From Tieghemiomyces parasiticus (taxonomy: Eukaryota > Kickxellomycota > Dimargaritomycetes > Dimargaritales > Dimargaritaceae), in contig JANBPT010000794.1 in the NCBI GenBank assembly GCA_027575765.1, positions 1-22,654 on the forward strand: 22,654 nucleotides of DNA, written 5' to 3'. Below, piece after piece: positions 1-8,986 of this stretch (positions within the stretch are counted from its first letter, which is position 1; each line of letters begins with the position of its first letter). The notes beneath the pieces were generated by a model. That model was not told where the DNA came from. It was given only the letters and a program-made list of their open reading frames with translations, and searched no databases. The translations under genes were made by a program, and so were the position numbers.

Positions 1-2
1 AA

Positions 3-2783
3 ACCTTTTTGCGTACTCTTCATGACTCTACTGACCCTGCCTTTGTTGTATTTATTACTGCCATTACCTCCAACCAGCCTCTTGCTGATGATCATCCTTT
101 TAAAGACCTCTTGACTCGTTATTCCACCACCATTTTTGGCCCCTTGCCACACACATTGCCGCCCTCAAGGTCTTTTGATCATGCCATTACCACTGGTGAT
201 GCTCCACCTGTATACGCGCATCTGTACCAACTTAGCCAGCCCAACCTTTAGGAACTTCAGACCCAACTTGTCAAGTACTTGGAACATCAGTGGATCAAAC
301 CGGCTGCTTCTCCCTGGGGTGCACCAGTCCTGTTTGTGGACAAGAAGGATGGCACCCAGTGTATGTGCGTTGACTACCGTGCATTGAACAAAGTCACAAT
401 AAAGAATTGTTATCCTTTGCCTTGGGTGGAGGATCACTTTGACCAACTTCATGGGGCCTGTTACTTCACAAAACTTGATCTTAAGCAAGGCTATCATCAA
501 ATTTGTGTGGTACCCTTGGACGTATCAAAGACAGCCTTTAACACTTGGTATGGTCAATTTCAGTTCCGGGTCATGCCATTTGGTTTGACAAACGCCCCTG
601 CCACGTTTCAAACTCTCATGAACAACGTTCTGCACTCTGCCTTGGACCAGTTTGTCATTGTTTACCTGGACAATATCCTGATTTACAGTCCTGACTTGGA
701 CAGTCATTGTCAACATGTCACCTGGGTCCTAGACCAGCTGGAAGCCCATCATCTTGTTGCCAATCAAGCCAAGTGTGAATTTGCCATCACTTGTGTTGAG
801 TACCTAGGACATTACATTGAACATGGCCGTCTCCAAGTTGATCCTGCCAAAATTATCACCATCCAGAATTGGCCAACTCCTACCAAACTTTGTCATGTGC
901 GCGCTTTCTTGGGCCTTTGCAATTATTATTGTTGTTTTATTGACCATTTTGCTAATCTTGCTACCCCCCTCACTGATACCCTTTGTGGAAATCCAACTCA
1001 TCTTACTTGGTCCTCTACTTATCAACAAGCCTTCACTGCCCTCAAGTCTGCCCTAGTTAATCCCCCTGTTCTACTACTAGTTGATTTTCAATGCAATTTC
1101 ACTGTTTCTACCAATGCCTCCCAGGTTGCCCTTGGGGCTGTACTTCAACAAGACCATGGCCAGGGACTTCAACCCATTGCATATGAAAGCCACTGCCTCA
1201 CACCCACTGAGCAACGTTACACTGTTTGAGAACGTGAATTCATGGCTATCTATCATGCCCTACATTTGTGGCGGCACTACTTGTTGGGCCGTCATTTCAC
1301 CGTGTATACCAATCATCAAGGACTGGAAATGTTCATGACCCAGACGGGGTTGTCCAATCGTCTGTTTTGCTGGGTTCAAGCACTACAATCTTTTGACTTC
1401 ACTCTCAAGTATCAACCTGGCAAGCTTCAACAAGTTCCTGATGCCCTTAGTCGCCTTCATGCCATTGAGGCAACACAACTGCCTAATCACGTCCTTCACA
1501 ATTGGCGTCAACTCATACCTGATTTCTTGCATACCAAGGTGCTACCCCATGCAGCTCCTTCCGAGGTGAAAACCACCATGACACGCCTGAAGGATAAGTT
1601 CACTTGGAATCCTGATTCTGCAACCCTGTATTTCCAACAGACTGACGCCCTTGTTCCTTTCATCCCGTATCCTGAATTGATTCAATATACCAAGGACCTT
1701 CACGACTCATTGGGCCACCCAGGGATTCAACACCTTACTGTCCTTCTTCAAACTTGTGCTTGGTGTCCCCATCAGGATGCTACTATCTGGCAGGTAGTAC
1801 AAGAGTGTCCTCTATGCCAGACAACCAAGGGTCATTCCCAAGATCCTCAACCGCCCCACGCCTTGGATCTGCCATTGCTACCCTTTTGACGCTGGAGCCT
1901 GGATTTTATGGGCTGCTATCCCAAAACCAAGAATGGGAACTGCTGGATTATCACTGCAATTGATCACACTACCAACTGGCCTGTGGCACTAGCTGTACCT
2001 GATGCTACCAAGCAAACAATTGCCAGGTTCCTGTACAAATGTATACTTACAACTTACGGTTGTCCTCATGAAATTCTGACTGACCAGGGCGCCAATTTCT
2101 GCAGTCAAGTGCTGAACAAATACTTGGCACAACAACGCATTCACCATACCTTGACGTCTGCTTATCACCCGCAAACCAACGGTAAGCTGGAACGATTTAA
2201 TGGGTACTTGAAAAACATTCTACTTTGGCATGGCACCAAAATGCGCACTAATTGGGATCAACATTTGTACGCCACCTTGTTCTCCATACGTGTTTGTACT
2301 CATAGCATCCATGGTCATAGTCCCTTTAGTCTACTGTTTGGGGTCGCCCCTAAAGTTCTTGGGGATCCAATCCACCCATTGACCGCAATCATTACGCCCC
2401 CAGAATTGGATCAATTGTCTCAAGCTAAATCGCGACTCCGTCAGGTACAAGAACACCGTCAAGAAGCTCAACAACGTACCCAGATTCACCAAGCACGTGT
2501 TCTTCAACGTTATCAGGATCAAAATTATCAACTGTGTTGGTATCAAGTTGACGACCCTGTACTACTTTGGCATCCAGCACCTCTGACCTTTGAGCACAAA
2601 TGGTATGGTCCTTTCCAAGTGCATGCAACTTTTCCCAATGATACCTACTGTCTTATGGATATCCATGCGCAATGGCTACCTGCTCTCATTCACGGTTTGC
2701 AACTCAAGCTGGCACACATTACTGCTGATAAATTGTACAATTGGAATGTCCCTTGTAGTCTTGAATGTCCAACTACAACTTAG
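3..2783 (+). pseudogene. pol: Broken pol: reverse transcriptase, RNase H and integrase of element 1
   Basis: One frame runs from the window edge to the TAG at 2781-2783, interrupted only by TAG at 249-251, TGA at 1227-1229 and TGA at 1887-1889; there is no frameshift. The reverse transcriptase lies at about 250-900, with the fingers motif VDYRALNKV, the LKQGYHQI block and MPFGLTNAPATFQ. Its catalytic box reads YLDN at 663-674 instead of YxDD. RNase H follows at about 1020-1450, with the usual TDAS and TDHK motifs changed to TNAS (AAT at 1113-1115) and TNHQ (AAT at 1311-1313). The integrase has the HHCC zinc finger (CPLC near 1809) and a DDE core with its acidic residues kept (LDF, LTDQG, LERF). 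No chromodomain is seen at the C-terminus. The element copies itself through RNA and inserts the DNA copy; this copy cannot make intact enzymes. Confidence 0.92.
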
Positions 2784-2790
2784 GGGGGGA
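2782..2790 (+). other. Polypurine tract of element 1
   Basis: The purine run AGGGGGGGA directly follows the pol stop and lies three bases before the LTR start. Such tracts prime plus-strand DNA synthesis in LTR elements. Its place between pol and TGTGATGG is as expected. Confidence 0.8.
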
Positions 2791-2793
2791 TAA

Positions 2794-3031
2794 TGTGATG
2801 GTTGTAGAACTTTGTCTTTCCTTAACCTTTAGCTTTCCCTGTTTCTACGTCATACCGTTGCAAGCCTATAGTTTAATGTTTACCAAGTTTATTTTAACTT
2901 AGTGACCTTGGGGACATAAAACCCCAGGTCGTCATTGCCCGGAACTAGGAAAGGGGACAAATTCTCGGATTACACTTTTGCCTTTACTTTTCTGAACTTG
3001 CTTACTAAACTATTGATACCCTTATATTACA
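2794..3031 (+). repeat. 3' LTR of element 1 (right end approximate)
   Basis: It starts with TGTGATGG just after the polypurine tract. An ACATAAAACC stretch near 2915-2924 could serve as a TATA-like element. The first plausible matching end is ACA at 3029-3031. Without a second copy the end is a guess and the LTR could be longer. Confidence 0.55.
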
Positions 3032-3490
3032 ACTGTGAAGCGTAGATAGCAGAATAGTTATGAAGGTGGGACACAACAGAATACAATAGTTGGGTTTTAA
3101 TGAAAACTAGGTGCCTTGAGGCAAGGCAGGAAAAACACTCCCTGAACCACTAGGTGTAATAGGTTCCACCTTAAATATAAAATTAAAATGATGCTGCACT
3201 GAGGTGCCCTCAGGTTGCCCTGGCTAATGGGTATGGCTGGCAACCTGGTAGATGAAACAGAATAAATCGAAAAGTATGAAACACATTAAATCGAAAAGTA
3301 TGAAACCCCATCCATGGGAAATTAGGGATACTATTGGTAGAGGGTTTGGGGGATTGTCTTGTGCTTGTGGATTGTCCTTTCCCCTTCCCCTAGTGGGTAT
3401 GTTGGCCTTTTACTGTGGCACCAAAGTTGCCCCCTTATACAAGGGACACTTGGATATCTTCAGGAGGCGAGAATATATCAGGGCTCCACA
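3032..3490. other. Unassigned AT-rich DNA between the two retrotransposons
   Basis: No gene is supported here. The 92-codon ORF at 3252-3530 is built on a tandem repeat and runs into the neighbouring LTR. The stretch holds a perfect 7-bp hairpin (TGCCTTG/CAAGGCA, 3112-3128) and an 8-bp inverted repeat (AGGTTGCC/GGCAACCT, 3212-3246). Its right end, with TATAT at 3474-3478, was probably the upstream flank of the tRNA-Asp gene before element 2 inserted. Confidence 0.6.
3263..3306. repeat. Two direct copies of a 20-bp unit
   Basis: TAAATCGAAAAGTATGAAAC occurs at 3263-3282 and again at 3287-3306, giving a period of 24 bases. The copies are identical. No function is evident. Confidence 0.85.
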
Positions 3491-3494
3491 CAAC
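3491..3494. repeat. Target site duplication of element 2, left copy (CAAC)
   Basis: CAAC directly abuts the left LTR end and matches CAAC at 9378-9381 just outside the right LTR. A 4-bp duplication is within the 4-6 bp known for gypsy-type integrases. The CAACAACAA context makes the exact register slightly ambiguous. Confidence 0.75.
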
Positions 3495-3591
3495 TGTGGT
3501 GCTAGGCTCTGGGCAAGGGTTTTTGGTTAGGCCATACACGACGACGGTCTGGGCCTAACGTCCAGAGAAATAGCATTGTTTACAATAACGG

Positions 3592-3724
3592 TGTGTTGAT
3601 ACTAGGCCCAAGTCTAATACCATAACCAAAAGGCTATTCTACTATCACAGAATTTGTGGTTCTGAAATAGTAGACTTGGACTTTACCCTGGGATGATCTA
3701 ATGTGGTGGTTCCCAATCACCACA
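3592..3724. mobile_element. 133-bp MITE-like or mini-LTR insertion inside the 3' LTR
   Basis: This segment is absent from the sister LTR. It starts TGTGTTGATA and ends AATCACCACA, imperfect inverted repeats matching at 8 of 10 bases. The 5-bp AACGG stands on both sides (3587-3591 and 3725-3729), while the sister LTR has a single AACGG at 9079-9083. Internally it can fold: AAGTCT/AGACTT, TCTACTAT/ATAGTAGA and CAGAA/TTCTG are nested, and a GTGGTG/CACCAC hairpin closes its right end. It has no CpG. The alternative is a deletion between AACGG repeats in the other LTR, but the TGTG...CACA ends favour insertion. Confidence 0.65.
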
Positions 3725-3854
3725 AACGGTTAGAAGTAAATAGTATGGGATTGCATTTGTTGACAATAGGGAAATAATGATTTAATAAAACGAATTCAAA
3801 GTAAAGAAAGAGAAAAATTAGCTGGCAAGCCCTTGCCTAACTGCGTGGGCTCGC

Positions 3855-3861
3855 TTTTATA
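3855..3861 (-). promoter_or_regulatory. TATA box of element 2, 3' LTR copy
   Basis: TATAAAA read on the minus strand inside the LTR, conserved with 9209-9215 in the 5' LTR. Confidence 0.55.
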
Positions 3862-4023
3862 CTGGTGGCGGGGAAAAGGATCTACATCCCCCTGCATAAG
3901 GTACGTAACCTTAAACCTTAATCCTAGCCTTCCCCACAATGGGTTTGGCTATTATTTTTGTGTCTTCAATGTTGACGTGCCCGTCAGATGCCTTCAAGAG
4001 GCACCGCGGGCATTGGCACCACA

Positions 4024-4035
4024 CTCTCCCCCCTC
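4024..4035 (-). other. Polypurine tract of element 2
   Basis: On the minus strand this reads GAGGGGGGAGAG and abuts the 3' LTR start. It is the expected primer for plus-strand synthesis. It lies inside the pol reading frame, which continues into the LTR. Confidence 0.85.
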
Positions 4036-6819
4036 AGGGCACATTGGTAGCTTGCCGGTAGACACCAGCTGTGTGTTGTGTTTGGTGTTAGTTGGCAATG
4101 CTTCAGGCGTTGAATGTGTACCGGCCTTGTGGTTAATCTTTGACATAGGGTCCTCAGCGTATAGGTGTTCCATTTGAGTACCATAGCCACTTGGAATGGT
4201 CCATACCACTTGGGTTCTAAGGAATTTCCCATTTCATTTCTTACCAGGACGGCGTCTCCCTCTTTGTATTGGCAGACATGTCCCACCCCTTGTTGGTTTT
4301 TTTGGTTCCACTGCAGACGGGCGCTATGTTCACTTTTTTGCAGTTGTTGCATGGCTGCTAGGCGGGGGGTGGCGTCGGCGTGCTGGTAGTCGATGTCGAT
4401 CACGTGATCAAATGTCGGTTGCGCGGGCTCACCCGGGAGGTGTATCTGGATTCCGTAAAGCAGGGTAAACAGGGCGTGGCCCGTGCGCTGGGATGGTCTG
4501 GAGCGTAGGTACATGAGCACAGTGGGGAGCCATTTGTCCCAGTCTTTTTCCGGATCTGGGACCACCCAACGGATCATACCCTTCAGGGACCCGTGGAAAC
4601 GTTCCAACCTACCATTGGTTTGGGGATGGTACCCAGACGTACGCATGTAGTGGATCCTTTGCCTTGCTACAAATTGTCCCATGATGTTGGCCAAGAATTG
4701 CGGGCCCCGGTCCGATAGAAGTTCCACCGGGCGTCCAAACTTGCATAGAATGTTCAAATACAGGAATTTGATGATTCTTTCTGTGACTGTGTCCGGAACT
4801 GCCTTGCACACCGGGAACCCTGTGGCGTGTTCTAGCGCGGTGATGATATATTTGTTCCCATGGGGTGTGGTGGGTAGTGGCCCCACAATATTGATGCTCC
4901 ATTGTACAAATGGTGATAGTGGTGGGTCCAGCGGGTGTTGTGAGGTGTCTTGTTCTTTGTAATTTGGTCCGTACGTCTGGCATTGCGGGCATGCCTTGAC
5001 ATAGGCTGTGGCTTCCTTCTGCCAGTTGGGCCACCATACAAAAGGCCTCATGCGCGTGATGGTGTCTTTTATGCCGCCATGTCTGCGACCGTCATGGTAG
5101 TTTTTTAGGTGTTCTGCTCAATCTTCCGGTGCCACAATTGCTACGTCTACTCCATCCACTACTCTTACTACTACGCCATCTACTAGTTGACAGTGGTTGG
5201 CCTCCTTTACCACCTTGTCTTTTGTATACTCCGTGGTCCCCCTTGGCCATTCCTCTCTGCTTAGGTACCCCCTGAGATAATTCGTCCAATCATTGTTGAG
5301 GGTGTCCGTTGTGTTAAGTGCAGGGTCCAGTGCTCTGGAAATCGCGTCGGCAATCACCTGTCTTTTCCCGGGCAGGTATTCTACCTCCGGATCAAACTCC
5401 AATAAATCTTCTAACCACCTGTATAGGCGTGGTGTTAGTTTCTTTACCAAGGTCAGGAATTGTAGTGACTTATGGTCTGTTTGCACTACAAATTTTTGCC
5501 CGTACAGATATTGCCTCCAATTCTTCAGGGCATGTATGATTGCAAATAATTCCAACTCAAACACCGGGTATCATGCCTGGGCCGGATTCAGTTGTTTGGA
5601 TAGAAATGCTACCGGTTGTAGACCCTTCCCATGGTCCTGCAGCAGTACCGCACCCACCAACACAGTGGACGCGTCTGTCTGCACCGTGAAAGGGCAATTG
5701 AAATCCGGGTACACTAATATTGGTGGTTCAACCAGCTTACCCTTCAGTCTCTCAAAGGACTCCTGGCACTCCTTGTCCCAAGCCAGATCCTTTTCCTTCC
5801 CCCTAAGCTGGTTGGTCAGAGGAGCCGCGATCTCCGCGTATTCTGGGATGAACACGCAGTAGTAGTTAGTTAACCCTAAAAAGGATTGTAACTGCTTTAC
5901 CAATTGGGGGGTTGGGTATTCCCGCATGGCCCTTGTTTTAGCCGGGTCCACCTGTACCCCTTCCTTAGATATTAAGTGGCCTAGGTATTCAATGCTTTCC
6001 TTGCAAAATTCGGATTTTTTAAGGTTGGCTACCAATTTTGCCGCTGCTAGCGCGTGCAGGACCCATCCCAGGTCCCGCGCGTGCTCCTCCACAGATTTAC
6101 TAAAAACGAGAATATTGTCTAAATAAACCATGGCACACATATCTAGGAATGGTTGTAATACCAAATTCATCAGCGCCTGGAAGGTGGCTGGTGCGTTAGT
6201 TAAGCTGAATGGCATTACCAAAAATTTGTATTGCCCATAATGGGTGTTGAACGCCGTTTTTGCCACATCTGGGGGATGGATCCGGATCTGGTGGTAACCC
6301 GATTTTAGATCAATCTTGGAAAAGATCTGAGATCCAGCCAATCGGGCAAAACTTTCCGCAATATTGGGTAGGGGATACCGGTTTTTGATTGTCACCTTGT
6401 TCAGGGCCCGGTAATCCACGCACATGCGGCAGGTCCTGTCTTTCTTTGGGACAAAAATGACGGGGGCCCCATATGGGGATGACCCTGGGCGTATCCACCC
6501 TTTCTCCAGATATTTGTCTAATTGGCTGCGTAGCTCCTGGAGGTCCCGCGGTGGGAGAGGATATGGTGCCCAGGCTTGGGGCATTTCCGTGGTGGTCTCA
6601 ATCTTGTGGTTGCACTCTCTCTCCGGCGGTAGTCTGGGGGGCAGTCCTCCAAACACGGTGGTGCAGAAGGGGGCGAGGGCATTTCCCACGGTGGTTGGGA
6701 TTCCATGTAAGGGGTCGGGGTTCTCGGGTTTGACCTCCCTCATGGCAAGGAGGTAGCTCACCTGTCGGGTGTCTTGGAGGGCTCATTTACATTGCTGCGC
6801 CAACATAGTTTGGATGGCG

Positions 6820-7240
6820 GGGACAGCATCAGTGGATCCAAATCCTTGGGTACCCCGGGTGGACTCTTGGGAGATTTGGGTTTTTTCCCATGCCATGGGA
6901 GGGACGGTGTGGTATACTGCCTGTACAAGGTAGTCCCCCTCCCGGATGTGGATATCCTGGTTGCTGCTGTTGGTCACAATGGCTTGGATCTTGCCTCGGT
7001 ACCTGCTGTTGATAACCCCGCCCCCCAAGAGGAGTCCCTTCAGGGCCCAGCTTGATCGGAGGTGGAGCTGGAGATATGCCTCCGGGGGGGGTTTGGTCCA
7101 GATCCCTAGGGGGACCTTGGCAGTCTTCCCCGGGTACACCGTTTGGCTCTGGGTTGTGGCTAGGTCTGTGCCCGCGTTGCTGGTGTGGGCCCGGCGGGGA
7201 GGAAGGGCTTTGGTGTCTAATTGGAATTGTACCATGGTGG
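6820..7240 (-). other. dUTPase domain within pol of element 2
   Basis: All five motifs of trimeric dUTPases are visible in order: NAGTDLA (motif 1, Asp at 7164-7166), RSSWALKG (motif 2, about 7058-7036), GVINSRYRG (motif 3), EGDYLVQAV (motif 4) and GTQGFGSTD (motif 5, about 6855-6830). The family hydrolyses dUTP to dUMP and pyrophosphate, lowering uracil incorporation during DNA synthesis. In motif 3 the catalytic Asp is Asn (AAC at 7008-7010), so this copy is probably inactive even apart from the stops. It lies after the protease and before the reverse transcriptase, in the same frame and with no stop inside. Retroviral dUTPases occur in non-primate lentiviruses and betaretroviruses; in a Ty3/gypsy element the domain is unusual. 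Confidence 0.9.
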
Positions 7241-7822
7241 GGTGTTGCGGTTCCGGTGGTGTGCTTTTGTGTGGGTGGTTGCCCCCTTGTCCCCTGGTGG
7301 GGGAACTCTCGGAACACGTCTCCCCGTTATTGTGACTGTTGTTTACGGTAAGGGCGCGGTGTTTGATTGGTGCGGGGGACGCGTTGTTTACACATTGGAT
7401 GGTGGCCTTGTGCAGGGTGTCTTTGTGGTTGTTGGGTAGGGTTACGGTACCATGGTACCAGTCAATATTGGGGTTGTGTGTGCGGATCCATGCCTGGCCT
7501 ACCAGGATGTCATACTGGGGGTGCTCAAACACATAGGCATGTAGTTGATGGTTGTTTTCTTGCAGAGTTGCCCAACATTGGACATACTCGTGTATCCACA
7601 TGGTGGCATTGTTGGCTACTTTCACCGCTAATGGGGTTTTACAGCTCTGTGGTTTTAGCCCCAACCTCTGCATGCACCTTCTTGACATAAAGTCATTGGT
7701 GGACCCACTATCCAGCAAGCAACGGACAACAGTGTTGTTTATTACCATAGGGAATAGTAGGAGTGGGGCGGTGGTAGGTTCCTGAGGGGAGGTTCCCATG
7801 GTCAGGGCGTAAGCCACACCAC

Positions 7823-8866
7823 TTACAGCTCCAGGAGGGTTGGTGACGCGTCACGGGGACAGATCAGTTCCTGGTCGTTGTACTGTCCCTGCCCGTTTCC
7901 CAATTCCTGAAGGTGATTGCAGCGCTGAGGTTTGGTACACCTGCGTGACACGTGACCCTTTTTGCCACAATTGTAACAGTTCCCTGTGAATGGGCAATGT
8001 TGGTGGGGGCATCCTTGCAGTGCGTCAACCTCCATAGGGATTACGCCCTGGCGGTGAGGTCCAGTCACGTGACCACTATGGGCGCCCGTTGACGGGCTCC
8101 ACATACCCTTGCCGTACATGGCCACATCAAAGCGTTTGGCAAACATGACAGCCTCACCCAGGGTGGAGAAGTGTTGGGCCGCCACGTGGGCCCAAATGTT
8201 GGGCTTTAGGCCGCAAATGAATCAATCCGTGGCTTCATTGTCCAAGATTTGGCCATGCGCTGCGACAATGGAGGTCAGGTCACGTGCGTATTCCCACACG
8301 GAGCGTACCTGCGTGAGTGCTGCTAGTCAATTGCGTAGTGTGGCTTTGGTGCAAACCCCACCATAGCGCTCCCATAATGCAGCCACAAAATCCGTCCAGG
8401 TCACGTGAGGGTTATCGCGTTGGAGGATGTACAGCCATCCCAATGCTTTGTTGTGTAACGCGCTGGAGGCAAGGGTGACCTTACGTGTTTCATCAAAGAT
8501 TCCCACGGCCTCACAGTACAGCTGAAAAGACAACAGCCAGTACTCCACATTCTTGCGGCAAGTCCCACTAAATTGCATCAATTGTGCCCCTGGTAGGTGC
8601 GGCACCCCCATGCCCTGATTGTTCTGGATGGAGGCCGCCAGTTGGCTTAATGTGGCAGCTAGGTTGGGTTGTGTTGGAGGATTGGCGGCATGATTGCCCA
8701 ACCCGTAACTGCGCGGATCCATGGGTGTGTTTCGTGCATCCATGTAAATCTCTTCGTTGGCGGAGGTGGGTTCACTGACTGGGCTAGGTTGACGCTCTCT
8801 GGTGGGTGTCGTGGACAAGGCGGATGACGAGGAGGTTTTGGGGTCTAGGCCGTATCCTCTTCCCAT
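7823..8866 (-). pseudogene. gag: Broken gag of element 2 (capsid and zinc-knuckle nucleocapsid)
   Basis: The frame begins at ATG 8866-8864 and ends at TAA 7825-7823, nominally 347 residues, broken by TGA at 8329-8327 and 8224-8222. The N-terminal ~60 residues are Ser/Thr/Pro-rich and probably disordered. The middle resembles a retrotransposon gag capsid region: a FSGTCRKNVEYWLLSFQLY stretch and an ALGWLY helix followed by TWTDFVAALWERYG. Near the C-terminus is one CCHC zinc knuckle (CYNCGKKGHVSRRC, about 7990-7945), which binds RNA in this family. Gag would form the virus-like particle around the element RNA. The leader from LTR to ATG is 120 bases. The 3' end overlaps the open pol frame by 28 bases, with pol in the -1 frame. 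Confidence 0.88.
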
Positions 8867-8970
8867 TCAAACTGGGTTGCTGGTCGGGTCTTGGTTGGTG
8901 TTTTTGGTTGATTGTTGATTTGGGTTGCACGCCTACTTAGCTGGTGCACCGGCGGTCTTGTTGTAAACGT

Positions 8971-8983
8971 AGCTTTGCTACCA
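8971..8983 (-). other. Primer binding site of element 2, probably initiator tRNA-Met
   Basis: Minus-strand TGGTAGCAAAGCT lies three bases after the 5' LTR. Primer binding sites start with TGG to pair with the tRNA CCA end. TGGTAGC is what initiator tRNA-Met gives in many eukaryotes (5'-AGC...GCUACCA-3'), but the host tRNA itself is not in the window. Confidence 0.65.
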
Positions 8984-8986
8984 AAA

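Larger units (their letters stand above)
1..3031 (+). mobile_element. Ty3/gypsy LTR retrotransposon, 3' part (element 1)
   Basis: This is the downstream portion of a plus-strand LTR retrotransposon entering from the left edge; its 5' LTR, gag and protease are outside the window. The domain order reverse transcriptase, RNase H, integrase is that of the Ty3/gypsy group (integrase last). A polypurine tract at 2782-2790 and an LTR beginning TGTGATGG at 2794 close it. The right end is uncertain: ACA at 3029-3031 would make a 238-bp LTR, but the other LTR copy needed to prove this is not in view. Three in-frame stops show that it is defective. Confidence 0.9.
3495..4023 (-). repeat. 3' LTR of element 2 (529 bp, contains a 133-bp insertion)
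   Basis: The plus-strand ends are TGTGGTGC and GCACCACA. It matches 8987-9377 throughout except for the extra 3592-3724 segment and about 15 single-base differences, all of which I find at CpG positions. A minus-strand TATAAAA box lies at 3855-3861. The last codons of pol extend into this LTR. Confidence 0.95.
3984..7850 (-). pseudogene. pol: Broken pol of element 2: protease, dUTPase, reverse transcriptase, RNase H, integrase
   Basis: A single frame is open from 7850 (first ATG at 7799) to the TGA at 3984-3986, about 1,270 codons. It is cut only by TGA at 6783-6785, 5571-5573 and 5118-5120. In order it holds an aspartic protease (LLDSGSTNDF near 7715), a trimeric-type dUTPase (about 7240-6820), reverse transcriptase (VDYRALNKV, LKSGYHQI, MPFSLTNAPATFQ; YLDN with AAT at 6114-6116), RNase H (TDAS and TDHK kept) and integrase. 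The integrase has the zinc finger (HDGRRH, CPQC), and its first catalytic Asp is replaced by Asn in WSINIVG (AAT at 4890-4892); TDxG-type and LERF motifs remain. No chromodomain is seen. The stop lies about 40 bases inside the 3' LTR. Expression relative to gag needs a -1 shift or reinitiation, because the frames differ. Confidence 0.93.

Noticed and set aside
3112..3128. Perfect 7-bp hairpin as a terminator or small RNA
   Set aside because: The organism appears eukaryotic and no transcript or T-run accompanies it; it may be chance or an old element end.
3252..3530. 92-codon plus-strand ORF
   Set aside because: It starts in a tandem repeat and ends inside the LTR of element 2; no protein motif.
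6774..7785. Several plus-strand ORFs opposite the protease/dUTPase region
   Set aside because: They are antisense shadows of the pol frame with skewed Trp/Gly/Val composition and no motifs.
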